A DNA stretch of 64,000 bases from a marine gamma proteobacterium HTCC2143 (GCA_000169075.1 AAVT01000003.1:124001-188000); one strand, 5' to 3'; positions 1 to 10,115 are shown, counted from the first letter of the stretch. The notes: a model not told the origin generated them from the sequence alone. A program made the numbers and translations.

Positions 1-7
1 GCTTGCG

Positions 8-1024
8 CTACAGCATCTCTTCGCCACTGCCACCGAGGATAATTTCCCCTGCATCAGCCATACGACGTGCTATTAGCAAAATTTCTTTTTGCGCTCCTTC
101 GACTTCGCTGAGTTTAACCGGGCCTTTCGCCTCAAGGTCATCGCGAAGTAACTCGGCTGCTCGCTTCGACATGTTACTGAAAATCTTCTCTTTCAGCTCG
201 TCATCAGAACCTTTTAACGCAAGAATAAGAACTTCTGAAGAGACTTCTCGCATAAGAGACTGGATACCCCGATCGTCAACAGCTTTCAAATTATCAAACA
301 CGAACATCAAATCTTGAATGGTGACGCCCAGATCTTCATCAACCTCTTTGATTGAGTCCATAAGCTCTGTCTCAACAGAGGACTCGAGATTATTCATAAT
401 TTCCGCTGCGACTTTGGTTCCGCCCATTGATTTGGCTTGAGAGCCGGCATTTCCGGAAAATTGCTTTTCAAGAATAGTATTCAGCTCTTGCAATGCAGAT
501 GGCTGAACGGAATCCAGAGACGCCACGCGCATAACAATATCAAGCCTCGCCTTCTCTGGTAGACTCGTCAACACCTCAGCGGCCTGATCGCCGTCAAGAT
601 GAGCCATAACAATCGCTTGAATTTGTGGATGCTCATTGCGAATAACTTCTGCCACTGATCGGGCATCCATCCATTTCAGCGTATCAAGACCACTGGTATT
701 TCCGCCCAATAGTATTCGATCAACCAATGATCCCGCTTTGTCCTCGCCCAAAGCTTCGACCAACATATTGCGAATATAGCCATCTGACCCCATACCCAAT
801 CCGGTGATAGCACCAGCTTCGCTGAGGAAATTATTCATCACCTGCTCAACATTCTCTCGCGAAACATTTTCAAGTGCCGTCATCGCAGTGCCAATGCGCT
901 GAACATCTTTCGGCCCCAAATGTTTCAAAACCTCCGCCGCTTCCTTTTCGCCTAACGACATCATTAAGATCGCCGCTTGATCGAGTGTGGAAAGGTCTTT
1001 CCTCGAATTTACATCATCACTCAC
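8..1024 (-). CDS. fliG: Flagellar motor switch protein FliG
   Basis: FliG forms the upper part of the cytoplasmic C-ring. It binds the MS-ring protein FliF through its N-terminus and the stator MotA through its C-terminal charged helix, so it transmits torque and direction switching. The 338-residue protein is full length for the family. It shows the middle-domain EHPQ motif (EHPQIQAIV) and a C-terminal half rich in alternating charged residues. The start is GTG, lying inside the last codons of fliF with an 8-base overlap, which indicates translational coupling. The stop lies 8 bases from the window edge; the next flagellar gene (usually fliH) would lie outside. Identification is by direct reading of conserved blocks and by the fliE-fliF-fliG order. 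Confidence 0.97.
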   Translation of the reverse strand: MSDDVNSRKDLSTLDQAAILMMSLGEKEAAEVLKHLGPKDVQRIGTAMTALENVSRENVEQVMNNFLSEAGAITGLGMGSDGYIRNMLVEALGEDKAGSLVDRILLGGNTSGLDTLKWMDARSVAEVIRNEHPQIQAIVMAHLDGDQAAEVLTSLPEKARLDIVMRVASLDSVQPSALQELNTILEKQFSGNAGSQAKSMGGTKVAAEIMNNLESSVETELMDSIKEVDEDLGVTIQDLMFVFDNLKAVDDRGIQSLMREVSSEVLILALKGSDDELKEKIFSNMSKRAAELLRDDLEAKGPVKLSEVEGAQKEILLIARRMADAGEIILGGSGEEML

Positions 1025-2705
1025 TGGCTACCACCCACTTTTTCACGACTTGTGCCACTCGACCTGGATCTTCAGCGATCAATCCCCGGACAGTGCTCAA
1101 CTGTTGTTCGTAATTTTTATTGGGACCCGATAAGAGCAAACTTTCGCCGCCTGACAACGTTACGGTTTCATCCGCTAGACCGGAGCCTAGATCACCCGAT
1201 AAATCACCGAGTGCCCGCTGCGCTTCCAGCTCTCTTAGCTCCTTGGAACCATCAGTAAGATTACGAAATGCCGGCCGCATGACAAAAAACAACAACATCA
1301 TAATCAATACAAACGCTCCAGCATATTTAATGTAACGTTCTATCGTCGGTTGCTGCCAGATGGGCACTTCTTCCATCGGCACCACTTCCGGGGCTTCCTT
1401 GACGGCGAAAGCTGAATTAATAATATTAACGCTATCTCCCCTGGCGGCATCAAAACCAACGGCATCTCTTACCAGTATAGCCAATTGATCCAGTTCCGAC
1501 TGCTCTATTGCTACGGATACAATTTCACCAGTTTCACTGTCAATATTCGTTGTATTGTCCACTAAAACCGCGACCGATAATCGTCGAAGTCTGCCAACTT
1601 GGTGACGGGTGTGACTGATGGTGCGATCAAGTTCGTAATTACGAACTGACTGCCGCCGGCTAGTACTGACCGATTCCGCCAGCGCGGCGGCTCCGCCGTC
1701 AACAATCTGCTCTGGAGCTTGACCGTCTCGGGGCGGCTGATTGCTGAGCGCGCCTGGTACGCCGCCAACTCCACCACCGCCGCGGCCCTCTTCTACCGTT
1801 TGCTCACTACGTATCGCCGGTAGATCGGGGTTAAATAGCTCATCCGTTTGTTCGACCTGAGTAAAATCGACATTTGCACTAATCTCCGCTCGAAAATTAC
1901 CCTCACCCAAAACCGGCTCGAGAATCGAGCTCACGCGCTTAACCAATCGTCCTTCCATTTCACGAACATAGTCAAGCTGCTTATGAGCCATTGCCATATC
2001 CTGATCGGCATCGAAATTGGACAGTAAGTTTCCGCGCTGATCAACCACAGTGACATTTTGAATAGTTAGCTCAGGGATACTAAAGGCAACCATATTGGCG
2101 ATGGCCCTTACTTGCTCGGTGTTAATGCCACTACCACCATACAAATCGAGGAACACAGAGGCCGTGGGTTTTCGGACATCCCGTATAAAAGCCGATGTTT
2201 TTGGGATAGCCAAATGTACCCGTGCACCACGGACCGCTTGAATACTGGCGATAGTTCTTCCTAACTCACCCTCCAAACCCCTTTTAAATCGAGCACTTTC
2301 CATAAACTGGCTAGTTCCCAGTGGCTGCTCCTTATCCAACATTTCAAAACCAAAGCTGCCATCTGGAGAAATGCCAGCCCCAGCCAATTTTAATCGCGCG
2401 TCGTGAATTTGATCAGCTGCGACTAATAAGGCTCCCGTATTTTCGTCGACCTTGTGATCAATCTGGCTGCTTTGGAGGATATTTAAAACTTCACCAGGGT
2501 CCATATGGTCGAGACTGCTATAGAGCGGGCGATATTCTTCACCTACCGACCAAAGTACAATCGCACCACCCATCGCGACACTGGCAGCCAAACCGACCAT
2601 TAAAAATAATTGGCGCAATATGCCAATATTCCCCAAGCCATTGAGGAAATCATTCTGTCTGATTGGAGCTGCCGCGTCTCCGGTTTGTGCCGGTAATGCT
2701 GCCAT
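1017..2705 (-). CDS. fliF: Flagellar MS-ring protein FliF
   Basis: FliF is the inner-membrane MS-ring on which the flagellar basal body, export gate and C-ring assemble. The 562-residue product has a transmembrane segment near residues 33-53, then the periplasmic YscJ/FliF ring-building region. A low-complexity Gly/Pro-rich linker lies near residues 300-345, a second transmembrane segment near 455-475, and a C-terminal cytoplasmic tail that binds FliG. The start is ATG at 2705. It overlaps fliG by 8 bases and follows fliE by about 60 bases, so the three form one operon. Length and domain order are normal for the family. Confidence 0.97.
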   Translation of the reverse strand: MAALPAQTGDAAAPIRQNDFLNGLGNIGILRQLFLMVGLAASVAMGGAIVLWSVGEEYRPLYSSLDHMDPGEVLNILQSSQIDHKVDENTGALLVAADQIHDARLKLAGAGISPDGSFGFEMLDKEQPLGTSQFMESARFKRGLEGELGRTIASIQAVRGARVHLAIPKTSAFIRDVRKPTASVFLDLYGGSGINTEQVRAIANMVAFSIPELTIQNVTVVDQRGNLLSNFDADQDMAMAHKQLDYVREMEGRLVKRVSSILEPVLGEGNFRAEISANVDFTQVEQTDELFNPDLPAIRSEQTVEEGRGGGGVGGVPGALSNQPPRDGQAPEQIVDGGAAALAESVSTSRRQSVRNYELDRTISHTRHQVGRLRRLSVAVLVDNTTNIDSETGEIVSVAIEQSELDQLAILVRDAVGFDAARGDSVNIINSAFAVKEAPEVVPMEEVPIWQQPTIERYIKYAGAFVLIMMLLFFVMRPAFRNLTDGSKELRELEAQRALGDLSGDLGSGLADETVTLSGGESLLLSGPNKNYEQQLSTVRGLIAEDPGRVAQVVKKWVVASE

Positions 2706-2764
2706 GGATTAGCCTCTTTCTGCTAGCTAGTGATAATTAGAATGTGCCTAAGTCATACCCATGC

Positions 2765-3145
2765 CTAGATTGGCATGTTCATTACATCCTGGTAAGCCTC
2801 TACGATTTTGTTTCGCACTTGCGTCAAAGCCTGAAACGAAACACTGGCCTTTTCCGATGCAACCATCACCTGTGACAAGCTAATACCTGCGTCACCCTGT
2901 TGGTATGCGGTAGACAGGTTCGCCGATGTTTGCTGTGTTTCGTTAACCGAATTGATTGCCGCAGAGAACATATCGCCGAACTGCGGCCCTTTTGCAGCGC
3001 CGGTAATTTGATTAGAATCGCCACCGACTCGCAATGCAGCTTCAACATCAGATCGAGGCTGAATGTCAGCATTGCCCATCGCCTGGGACTTTAGTTCCCG
3101 CATTTGCGTTAACACACTATTAATATCGGTTCGATTAGTGATCAT
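2765..3145 (-). CDS. fliE: Flagellar hook-basal body protein FliE
   Basis: FliE is the small junction protein between the MS-ring and the proximal rod and an early substrate of the flagellar export apparatus. The 126-residue product is slightly longer than the usual 104-110. It has the expected C-terminal half with conserved patterns (GDAGISLSQVM, SFQALTQVRNKIVEAYQDVM) and a variable, polar N-terminal half. It is the first gene of the leftward fliE-fliF-fliG operon and has a GGGGAA ribosome-binding sequence upstream. A sigma-54 promoter lies about 150 bases upstream. Confidence 0.95.
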   Translation of the reverse strand: MITNRTDINSVLTQMRELKSQAMGNADIQPRSDVEAALRVGGDSNQITGAAKGPQFGDMFSAAINSVNETQQTSANLSTAYQQGDAGISLSQVMVASEKASVSFQALTQVRNKIVEAYQDVMNMPI

Positions 3146-3293
3146 CTTCAGTTTCCCCTATTTCACAACAGTAAACCTACAGTCAAACTAATGACACTCA
3201 TCCGACATCCGGCCAATAGCCAACGCTCGGTGATAGGATGTGTCGACAACAATTTGACAAAAACAACGGCATGAAGCCATTTAGAGAAGTGAA

Positions 3294-3311
3294 AAGCATA
3301 ATTCGGGCCAA
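3294..3311 (-). promoter_or_regulatory. Sigma-54 (RpoN) promoter for fliEFG
   Basis: On the minus strand there is TGGCCCG, four bases (AATT), then ATGCT. This compares with the RpoN consensus TGGCACG-N4-TTGCW: 6 of 7 and 4 of 5 positions, with the essential GG and GC exactly 12 bases apart. The predicted transcript start is near 3285, giving a leader of about 140 bases before fliE. Sigma-54 control of fliE operons through FleQ/FlrC-type activators is established in Pseudomonas and Vibrio. The activator gene is not in this window. Confidence 0.8.
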
Positions 3312-3435
3312 CTTGCCTAAATAGCAGTGACCCTGAGTTTTATCCTGTGAAAGGGGGTTGATGTAACTGCCATCACCGCGGTTTTTAACAGACCGACGGC
3401 AAGTTGAGAAACCGGCCGGCGGTTAATAACCTCAG

Positions 3436-4329
3436 TTATTCAACCAAACTGGCATCTATAATCTGCACACCTGTTTGAATATTTGAAGAGCTCACGACCG
3501 GCCCCTGATAGGCGTAGCCGGCCTTCTCGCCCTCTCTACTTATCGGCAATTGATCAAAATCGAACAGATGGACATCAGCTAACTGACTGGGAGAAATATT
3601 TTGCATTGATCTGAAGATGTTCTCGACACGACCAGGATGCTGTTTTTCCCAATCCTGCAGCATCACCTTTATACTCTGTCGCTGAAGATTCTCTTGAGAA
3701 CCACACAGATTGCAGGGAATAATAGGAAACTCCCGATGCTCAGCAAGCGCAATGAGATCTTTCTCCTTACAATAGGCCAATGGTCGTATCACCACATTAC
3801 GACCATCATTTGAACGGAGTTTGGGTGGCATGGACTTCAATCGACTGCCATAGAACATATTAAGAAACAGTGTTTCCACCATGTCATCCCGATGGTGTCC
3901 CAAAGCTATCTTAGTTGCGCCTATAGTCTCTGCAAAAGAGTATAAGGTACCTCGACGAAGCCGAGAACAAAGACCGCAGGTAGTTTTGCCCTCGGGTATC
4001 TTCGATTTCACGACGCTGTAGGTGTCTTTATCGATGATATAAAAAGGCACTGCCAGCTTTTCAAGGTATTCAGGAAGAATATGTTCGGGAAACCCCGGCT
4101 GCTTTTGGTCCAGGTTTACCGCAATCAGCTCAAAGTTTACCGGCGCGGACTTTTGCAGCTGTAGCAATATATCCAACATGACAAACGAGTCTTTGCCGCC
4201 TGACAGGCAAGTCATCACCACGTCACCATCCTCAATCATGTTGTAATCAACAATAGCGTTGCCGACATTCCTGCGAAGACGTTTTTGTAGTTTGTTGTAA
4301 TCGATTTTTTGCTGCTGTTTGCTCTTCAT
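3436..4329 (-). CDS. ttcA: tRNA 2-thiocytidine(32) synthetase TtcA
   Basis: TtcA thiolates cytidine 32 of certain tRNAs using ATP and an iron-sulfur cluster. The PP-loop ATPase signature SGGKDS is at residues 43-48. A CGLC pair (C118, C121) and a CNLC pair (C206, C209) supply the cluster-binding cysteines typical of TtcA. I chose the ATG at 4329 (297 residues) because the conserved block [12 protein letters not shown] begins just after it. The reading frame stays open upstream to a TTG at 4437, but that 36-residue extension is polar, unlike known family N-termini, and has no better ribosome-binding site. It is transcribed away from mdh. Confidence 0.95.
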   Translation of the reverse strand: MKSKQQQKIDYNKLQKRLRRNVGNAIVDYNMIEDGDVVMTCLSGGKDSFVMLDILLQLQKSAPVNFELIAVNLDQKQPGFPEHILPEYLEKLAVPFYIIDKDTYSVVKSKIPEGKTTCGLCSRLRRGTLYSFAETIGATKIALGHHRDDMVETLFLNMFYGSRLKSMPPKLRSNDGRNVVIRPLAYCKEKDLIALAEHREFPIIPCNLCGSQENLQRQSIKVMLQDWEKQHPGRVENIFRSMQNISPSQLADVHLFDFDQLPISREGEKAGYAYQGPVVSSSNIQTGVQIIDASLVE

Positions 4330-4838
4330 TGTCAGATCTTTGACCCTGTTCTTCTCAGGCGAAGTGTTTGTTGGTTCACTACCCCCAATTTCAGGGTCGT
4401 CAAATCGCGGAAATTTATCGCGCTTTAACGAATACAACCGTCCAAACGCTTAAACTCGTTGGAATTAATTCGTCGGAACTCGGTATTAATAAGCCGTAAA
4501 CCTGCCGAAGGCGGCGATTCTATCGGGTTTTGACGATAAAATCAGCTTTACCATACGATTCCGTCAGCTGACGTAACAGGGCGAAAGGGCAAAGATGCAT
4601 AATTATCTATTCGTCATACTACTCAATTTTTTTTAATCGCATTATCCGGCTATTGGGCAGTGACTTTGTCTGAAAACTTCTCTTTTTACCCGTTAGCGAG
4701 TGAGAATTGGGCTATCAATCGCCACAATAGTCCCAGAAACGGTATTTTCGGTGGAAATTTAGCGCCCAAATCACTAAAATACGTCGGCCTAATTATTCAC
4801 GCTATCAACCAACACACTGCTAAAACAGGAAACTTTCC
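4330..4838. other. Intergenic region between divergent ttcA and mdh
   Basis: About 500 bases separate the two divergent starts. The ttcA-proximal 108 bases are open in the ttcA frame and could be an N-terminal extension. The remainder is A+T-rich near 4600-4640 and must contain promoters for both genes, but I could not pick out a convincing -35/-10 pair. A 60-codon open frame at 4660-4842 has no recognisable domain and runs into the mdh start, so I do not call it. Confidence 0.5.
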
Positions 4839-5819
4839 ATGAAACAACCCGTACGCGTTACCGTTACCGGAGCCGCTGGTCAAATCGGCTATGCCCTGTT
4901 ATTCCGCATTGCCTCAGGAGCCATGCTCGGAAATGATCAACCCGTGATTCTGCAATTATTGGATATCACCCCAGCGATGGAAGCCCTTGACGGTGTTAAA
5001 ATGGAACTGGACGATTGCGCCTTCCCTCTGCTAGCCGGAGTGGTTTGTACGGATGACCCAAATATTGGTTTTAAAGATACCGATTATGCATTACTTGTTG
5101 GAGCTCGTCCTCGCGGACCGGGTATGGAACGTAAAGACCTACTGGAAGCAAATGCAGCTATCTTCTCAGTGCAGGGTAAAGCCATCGACGGTAACGCCAG
5201 TAAAAATATTAAAGTATTGGTCGTAGGTAACCCTGCCAATACCAACGCGCTGATCACTCAGCGAAATGCTCCCAGCATAAACCCACGTAATTTTACCGCT
5301 ATGATGCGACTTGATCACAACAGAGCAATGACCCAGATCGCACAGAAGACAGGAAAAACCGTGTCTGACGTAACCAACATGGTTGTTTGGGGTAATCACT
5401 CGGCGACTCAGTTCCCCGATTTATACAGCGCAAAAGTCAGCGGCGAGTCAGCGATTGCTCAGGTCGATCAAAGCTGGTACGAAAACGATTTCATTCCGAC
5501 CGTTCAACAACGAGGTGCAGCAATTATTAAAGCTCGGGGGGCTTCATCTGCAGCCTCTGCAGCAAATGCAGCTATTGATCACATGCGCGACTGGGCTCTG
5601 GGAACTAATGGCGATGACTGGGTAAGCATGGGCATCTATTCAGATGGCTCTTACGGTATTACTGAAGGACTCATTTATTCATTCCCATGTCGCTGTAACA
5701 ACGGTGAATGGGAAATTGTTCAGGGTCTCGATGTTAATGATTTCAGCCAGGCGAGAATGAAGGCGACCGAAGCTGAATTGACGGGTGAACGCGACGCGGT
5801 AGCTCACCTGCTTCCGTAG
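4839..5819 (+). CDS. mdh: Malate dehydrogenase (NAD-dependent)
   Basis: This enzyme interconverts malate and oxaloacetate in the TCA cycle. The 326-residue protein has the Rossmann glycine motif GAAGQIGY at residues 11-18. The Arg-rich active-site loop [14 protein letters not shown] follows, with the conserved NPANTNA segment and the catalytic-histidine region [12 protein letters not shown]. It belongs to the malate dehydrogenase type found in many aerobic proteobacteria and in plant and animal cytosol, rather than the E. coli Mdh type. An AGGA ribosome-binding site precedes the ATG. It is followed by an intrinsic terminator, so it appears to be a single-gene unit. Confidence 0.96.
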   Translation: MKQPVRVTVTGAAGQIGYALLFRIASGAMLGNDQPVILQLLDITPAMEALDGVKMELDDCAFPLLAGVVCTDDPNIGFKDTDYALLVGARPRGPGMERKDLLEANAAIFSVQGKAIDGNASKNIKVLVVGNPANTNALITQRNAPSINPRNFTAMMRLDHNRAMTQIAQKTGKTVSDVTNMVVWGNHSATQFPDLYSAKVSGESAIAQVDQSWYENDFIPTVQQRGAAIIKARGASSAASAANAAIDHMRDWALGTNGDDWVSMGIYSDGSYGITEGLIYSFPCRCNNGEWEIVQGLDVNDFSQARMKATEAELTGERDAVAHLLP

Positions 5820-5848
5820 TCACATACTTTCTGCAACTCTCTTCTAAG

Positions 5849-5878
5849 GCCAGTCAAATCAATGACCGGCTTTTTTTT
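5849..5878 (+). terminator. Intrinsic terminator after mdh
   Basis: Two 8-base arms (GCCAGTCA and TGACCGGC, one mismatch) enclose a six-base loop and are followed by eight T residues. The structure lies 30 bases after the mdh stop codon. Confidence 0.85.
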
Positions 5879-5967
5879 ACCCACTTAATAGCTAGCCAGT
5901 GCAGGGAAACTGTTTATCGCTGTAGCGATCTGAGCTAAGCTGCCAATAACTATAAAAAAGGACACGG

Positions 5968-6753
5968 GTGTTGCATATGACCAAAAAATTTGTCGATCTT
6001 TCGATCTATCTTGAAAATGATGTCATCTCCGACCCACCTGGTGCTGAGCCGAAAATTCAATACGTGAAGCACTCCGACTCAGTCGACACTGTGGCCTCTT
6101 TTTTCCCGGGACTATCTGGGGATCAACTGCCTGACGGCGAGGGCTGGGCAATTGAGCTGGTCCAATTGAGTACGCACAATGGGACGCACTTGGATGCGCC
6201 TTATCACTTCCATTCAACCATGGACAAAGGCAAACCTTCCTTAACAATCGATGAGATCCCACTGGAGTGGTGCTTCCAAAATGGCGTGAAGCTGGATTTC
6301 CGTCATTTTGCCGACGGCTACGTAGTCACCGCTGAAGACATTAGGCAGGAGCTTGATCGTATTCATTATCAATTGAAACCGTTAGATATTGTCATCGTTA
6401 ACACGTCGGCTGGTAAAAGATACGGGCACGATGATTACGTTTCCAGCGGTTGTGGCGTCGGTTATGACGCTACTATTTATTTGCTTGAGCAGGGTGTAAA
6501 AGTTACGGGCACGGATGGCTGGAGCTGGGATGCACCTTTTGTGCATACCAAAGAAAAATTTCTAGAAACCGGCGACGCTTCGCTGATTTGGGAAGGACAT
6601 AAAGCGGGCCGTGACATGTGTTACTGCCACCTAGAAAAACTTCATAACCTCGAAGTTTTACCCTCCACAGGCTTTACTATTTCTTGTTTTCCTCACAAGG
6701 TGAGAGGCGGCTCAGCCGGCTGGACCCGGGCCGTCGCCATTTTTGACGAATAA
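5968..6753 (+). CDS. Cyclase family protein (metal-dependent hydrolase, kynurenine formamidase-like)
   Basis: A 261-residue member of the cyclase superfamily (PF04199), whose known members include kynurenine formamidase KynB and isatin hydrolase. The metal-binding signature HxxxHxDxxxH is present as H70, H74, D76 and H80 (THNGTHLDAPYH). The conserved tail ISCFPHKVRGGSAGWTRAVA suggests a hydrolase of small amides or lactams. The start is probably GTG at 5968, five bases after AAGGA; an in-frame ATG at 5977 is the alternative. No tryptophan-degradation genes adjoin it, so the substrate is unknown. It converges with the YgjP-like gene across 25 bases. Confidence 0.85.
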   Translation: MLHMTKKFVDLSIYLENDVISDPPGAEPKIQYVKHSDSVDTVASFFPGLSGDQLPDGEGWAIELVQLSTHNGTHLDAPYHFHSTMDKGKPSLTIDEIPLEWCFQNGVKLDFRHFADGYVVTAEDIRQELDRIHYQLKPLDIVIVNTSAGKRYGHDDYVSSGCGVGYDATIYLLEQGVKVTGTDGWSWDAPFVHTKEKFLETGDASLIWEGHKAGRDMCYCHLEKLHNLEVLPSTGFTISCFPHKVRGGSAGWTRAVAIFDE

Positions 6754-6778
6754 AATGAGCTGGGCGGCAACCCCTGGC

Positions 6779-7489
6779 TTATGATAGTTGCTCAATAAGA
6801 TTTTCATGCTCCTTCCATGAGGGCATTACTAAGGCAAGCAGCCGATAGAATGCTTTGCCGTGATGAAACGCCTCAAGATGACACAACTCATGCACGATGA
6901 CATAGTCCAGGCAGCGTATCGGCATTTTTATTAGCGCCAAGTTTAATGTCACCTCACCTGCTCGGGAGCAGCTGCCCCAGCGGCGACGCATTTTTCTTAC
7001 AGTAATTTCCGGTATCACATATTTATCTTGAAACCAGTCGGGAAATTGCTCGAAACAGGCAAACATACGCTCTTCATAAAGCTCGATAGCTTTTTCCCGA
7101 TACCACCGCTCCATGACTTTACTAACCTGCACCGGATCATCCTTATCTCGCACCGTAACGAGAAAAACACTGTCTCTGAAGTCGACATGGCCACGTCTCG
7201 CGGTTGACAGGCGCAAGGGGAACATCGCGCCTAGAAATCGGTGGTACTGGCCATCGCAGAAGGTTGGTTGGTTCGCTAAGTCCCTCAGCACTTCTCGACG
7301 ACGCTGAATAACCCACTCGGAACGCCGTTCTACAAAATCGACTAATTCATATTTTGGCACCCAGTTTGGTGTTCTAACTTCAACAGTGCCATCGGCGAGC
7401 ACATGGAGTGCTATTGTCTTGCGGCGTTGGCGCTTTATTCTGTACTCAAAAGACTGTTCGAGCGTGGTCCCTTGCCGGGCGTCAGTCAC
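6779..7489 (-). CDS. YgjP-like (DUF45/SprT-type) zinc metallopeptidase
   Basis: This is a member of the YgjP/DUF45 family. The zinc-metallopeptidase motif HELCH is followed by a third histidine in HHGKAFY, together with the preceding [21 protein letters not shown] block that is diagnostic of the family. The physiological substrate is not established in general. The start is taken as the GTG at 7489, which overlaps the recQ stop codon as GTGA and follows a GAGG sequence. An ATG at 7516 in the same frame would add nine residues. The overlap makes it the downstream partner of recQ in one transcript. Confidence 0.85.
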   Translation of the reverse strand: MTDARQGTTLEQSFEYRIKRQRRKTIALHVLADGTVEVRTPNWVPKYELVDFVERRSEWVIQRRREVLRDLANQPTFCDGQYHRFLGAMFPLRLSTARRGHVDFRDSVFLVTVRDKDDPVQVSKVMERWYREKAIELYEERMFACFEQFPDWFQDKYVIPEITVRKMRRRWGSCSRAGEVTLNLALIKMPIRCLDYVIVHELCHLEAFHHGKAFYRLLALVMPSWKEHENLIEQLS

Positions 7490-9318
7490 AGCACATCCGC
7501 CTCGGCATGCCGGCAAATCACGTCAATAAAATCGCGTCCATACCGATCCAACTTACTATCTCCAATGCCGGTAATTGTTAGTAATTCCATACTAGACATT
7601 GGTCTGGATTCAAGCATTTCTAGTAATGTAGCGTCATGGAATATGACATACGGGGGGACGTTAAATTCATCCGCAAGTCGCTTCCTGCACGCTCTTAAGG
7701 CATCCCAAAGCTGCTGATGCTCAGGAAGAACATCGGACTTCTTCGATGATCTCTTTCTTTGTTTGGAAGGGAATGATACCACCTCGTCTTTGCGCAAAAA
7801 TAATCGCTGCTCACCTCTTAGTACCGGTCGGCAGCTGTCTTCTAACTGCAAGCCACTGTAGCCTTCTAGATCAACTTTAAGCAGGCCTCGCACAACGAGC
7901 TGACGGATCACAGATCTCCACCCCACTTCAGAGATATCGCTGCCGATACCATAGGTGCTGAGTTGCTGATGCCCGTGCTGGCGAATTTTCTCCGTATCAC
8001 TGCCCCTCAATATGTCGACAATGTGCACTACTCCGAAGCGCTGACCACTGCGATAAATACTAGAAAGCACTTTTTGTGCGGCCTCTGAGGCATCCCATGT
8101 TTCGGGTGGTATTTGGCAATTATCGCAATAACCGCACTGATCCGGTGCTTGGTCGCCAAAATAATTTAGCAACACCTGACGACGACAGCTAGTGACCTCG
8201 CAAAGCCCTAGCATGGCATCAAGCTTGTGCCGCTCCGTTCGCTTAAATTGATCAGAAGCGGTTGATTCTCCCTGCATTTGCTGCATCCGTACAACGTCTT
8301 GTAGCCCATAAACCATCCAGGCGTCTGATGGCAGCCCATCTCTGCCCGCCCTACCCGTTTCCTGATAATAAGCCTCTATACTTTTTGGCAAATCAAGGTG
8401 CGCTACAAAACGGACATCCGGTTTATCAATGCCCATACCAAATGCGATTGTGGCTACGATAATAACGGCATCCTCTCGCAGAAAGCGACTCTGGTGATAG
8501 GCCCGCAGTTCGCTGGACAGACCTGCGTGATAAGGCAGTGCCGTATAACCCTGTTCGCACAACCATTGTGCAGTGCTTTCTACCTTCTTTCGAGAAAGGC
8601 AATAGACGATGCCCGCTTCATGCAGACGATTGCGAAGGAACGACAGCAACTGCTTTTTGGGTGCTGTTTTATTCGCAATGGCATAACGAATATTGGGTCG
8701 GTCAAACCCACTGATAAAACAGTGCGCATCGGTCAATGTCAGTCGTTGCTGAATTTCATTCTGAGTGCGGCTATCTGCCGTTGCCGTCAGCGCTACTCGA
8801 GGGACATCGGGGAAATTGTCATGCAACACGCCAAGACCTAAATAGTCCGCTCTGAAATCATGACCCCACTGCGCTACACAATGAGCCTCATCAATGGCAA
8901 AAAGAGCAATTTCACACTGAGATAGCAGTTGAAAAGTGTTCTGCTGGAGTAAACGCTCGGGTGCTACATACAGTAAATCCAGCTGACCGTCTTGTAATTG
9001 CTGCTCCACCCGCCGCTGCTCCATGACTGTTAGCGTTGAATTCAGAAATGCCGCATGGACACCCAACTGCTGCATTGCATCAACTTGATCCTGCATTAAT
9101 GCAATTAGCGGCGAAATAATGATACCTACCCCATCTCTCACTAAGGCGGGGATTTGGTAACACATAGACTTGCCACCCCCGGTGGGCATTAGCACCAAGG
9201 CATCATTGCCGGCAACAATGCTATCGATGATCTCTTCTTGATGACCTCGGAACGAGGGATAACCAAAGATTGAATTTAGTATGTCTAGCGGGGTTTTGTG
9301 AAGGGTTTTACTGTTCAT
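7486..9318 (-). CDS. recQ: ATP-dependent DNA helicase RecQ
   Basis: RecQ is a 3'-5' helicase of the RecF recombination pathway. From the ATG at 9318 the product is 610 residues, matching the E. coli protein. Walker A (TGGGKS, K50), the DEAH box (143-146), the helicase C-terminal region, a zinc-binding cysteine group (CEVTSCR ... CGYCDNC) and the C-terminal HRDC domain are all visible. The frame stays open upstream to 9471, but those 51 residues are unlike RecQ N-termini and are not included. The 3' end overlaps the YgjP-like metallopeptidase gene. Confidence 0.96.
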   Translation of the reverse strand: MNSKTLHKTPLDILNSIFGYPSFRGHQEEIIDSIVAGNDALVLMPTGGGKSMCYQIPALVRDGVGIIISPLIALMQDQVDAMQQLGVHAAFLNSTLTVMEQRRVEQQLQDGQLDLLYVAPERLLQQNTFQLLSQCEIALFAIDEAHCVAQWGHDFRADYLGLGVLHDNFPDVPRVALTATADSRTQNEIQQRLTLTDAHCFISGFDRPNIRYAIANKTAPKKQLLSFLRNRLHEAGIVYCLSRKKVESTAQWLCEQGYTALPYHAGLSSELRAYHQSRFLREDAVIIVATIAFGMGIDKPDVRFVAHLDLPKSIEAYYQETGRAGRDGLPSDAWMVYGLQDVVRMQQMQGESTASDQFKRTERHKLDAMLGLCEVTSCRRQVLLNYFGDQAPDQCGYCDNCQIPPETWDASEAAQKVLSSIYRSGQRFGVVHIVDILRGSDTEKIRQHGHQQLSTYGIGSDISEVGWRSVIRQLVVRGLLKVDLEGYSGLQLEDSCRPVLRGEQRLFLRKDEVVSFPSKQRKRSSKKSDVLPEHQQLWDALRACRKRLADEFNVPPYVIFHDATLLEMLESRPMSSMELLTITGIGDSKLDRYGRDFIDVICRHAEADVL

Positions 9319-9620
9319 AGCGATGGATGCCTGTCCATTCGGCAATGCCCTGCGATGAATGATTTCGGGAGCATTGGTGAAGACCTGTACGAACGTTAAA
9401 GTCGTTGGTGAATCGATTGAGGCCAGCGGGGGTAGACTATACCGCAGCAACCTCGACATGCTGCGTGGCAATGGTAAAACGATGAGGCGATTAGCAGGTC
9501 AAAAATAAATCACATTGCTGAGATTATACACTCACATCAGGCCCGCCAATTGTTAAGTCATTGACCTCTTCGAGTTCAGTCATCCTTCCTTGGCAGACTC
9601 GAAGCATCAACATAGCAGAG

Positions 9621-9668
9621 TAACAAAATAACAAAATAACAAAATAACAAAATAACAAAATAACAAAA
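9621..9668. repeat. Six perfect tandem copies of TAACAAAA
   Basis: Six uninterrupted 8-base units lie 18 bases beyond the csrA stop codon, within the 367-base csrA-recQ gap. On the transcribed (minus) strand the array reads as repeated TTTTGTTA, so it forms a U-rich 3' tail of the csrA message or part of the recQ leader. Such arrays change copy number by slippage. It is not in a coding sequence, so any effect would be on transcription or RNA processing. Confidence 0.95.
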
Positions 9669-9685
9669 ATCGTTATCTGTGAACC

Positions 9686-9904
9686 CTAGTTATCGGCAAC
9701 GTTTCCGTTAACTTCATTGCTGAGTTGATCTCCCGCAGATTTCTCAGCTTGAATTCGATCATATATCTCTTCACGATGAACTTGCACATTCTTCGGGGCA
9801 TCGATACCTATCCGCACCTGATTTCCCTTAATACCCAAAACAGATATAGTGACGTCATCGCCGATGATTAGGTTTTCACCGACTCTTCTCGTTAAAATTA
9901 GCAT
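9686..9904 (-). CDS. csrA: Carbon storage regulator CsrA (RsmA)
   Basis: CsrA is a dimeric RNA-binding protein that represses or stabilises mRNAs by binding GGA motifs near ribosome-binding sites. It controls motility, biofilm and central metabolism. The first 55 residues match the family closely, including LTRRVGE, the GNQVRIGI strand and the RNA-contacting VHREEIY. The 72-residue product carries a polar C-terminal extension of about ten residues ([10 protein letters not shown]) beyond the 61-residue E. coli form. A strong AAGGAG site precedes the ATG. The neighbouring upstream gene is a LadS-type kinase, a class known to act on the Gac/Rsm pathway. Confidence 0.97.
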   Translation of the reverse strand: MLILTRRVGENLIIGDDVTISVLGIKGNQVRIGIDAPKNVQVHREEIYDRIQAEKSAGDQLSNEVNGNVADN

Positions 9905-9992
9905 AACTGCGACTCCTTTTTGTCAATCCATAGTATAAATGAGCAATTGCCACTATATCTACTCTTTTTGGCGATCAATTGACCAAAAACCT

Positions 9993-10016
9993 ATCAATAG
10001 ATCAATAGATCAATTG
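9993..10016. repeat. Short tandem repeat ATCAATAG (two copies plus a variant)
   Basis: Two perfect copies of ATCAATAG and a third copy ending TTG lie about 90-110 bases upstream of csrA. A related ATCAATTG occurs just upstream near 9974. The spacing of 8 bases equals that of the array downstream of csrA, but the unit sequence differs. Confidence 0.7.
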
Positions 10017-10115
10017 CCATCGTCACCCAATCAGCGACACAGCATCCGTTGACAATCAATTTAGGCCCTTTGGTTATAAGCAAGTCATCGATGAGGGCTC
10101 TTAAGCACCGATCAA

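Noticed and set aside
4660..4842. 60-codon open frame upstream of mdh
   Set aside because: No domain, no good ribosome-binding site, and it ends inside the mdh start; the region is better explained as a promoter region.
9319..9471. N-terminal extension of RecQ
   Set aside because: The ATG at 9318 gives the standard RecQ length and motif positions; the upstream 51 codons resemble no RecQ.
9621..9668. Tandem array near csrA considered as a CRISPR remnant
   Set aside because: Units are 8 bases with no spacers, so it is a simple tandem repeat.
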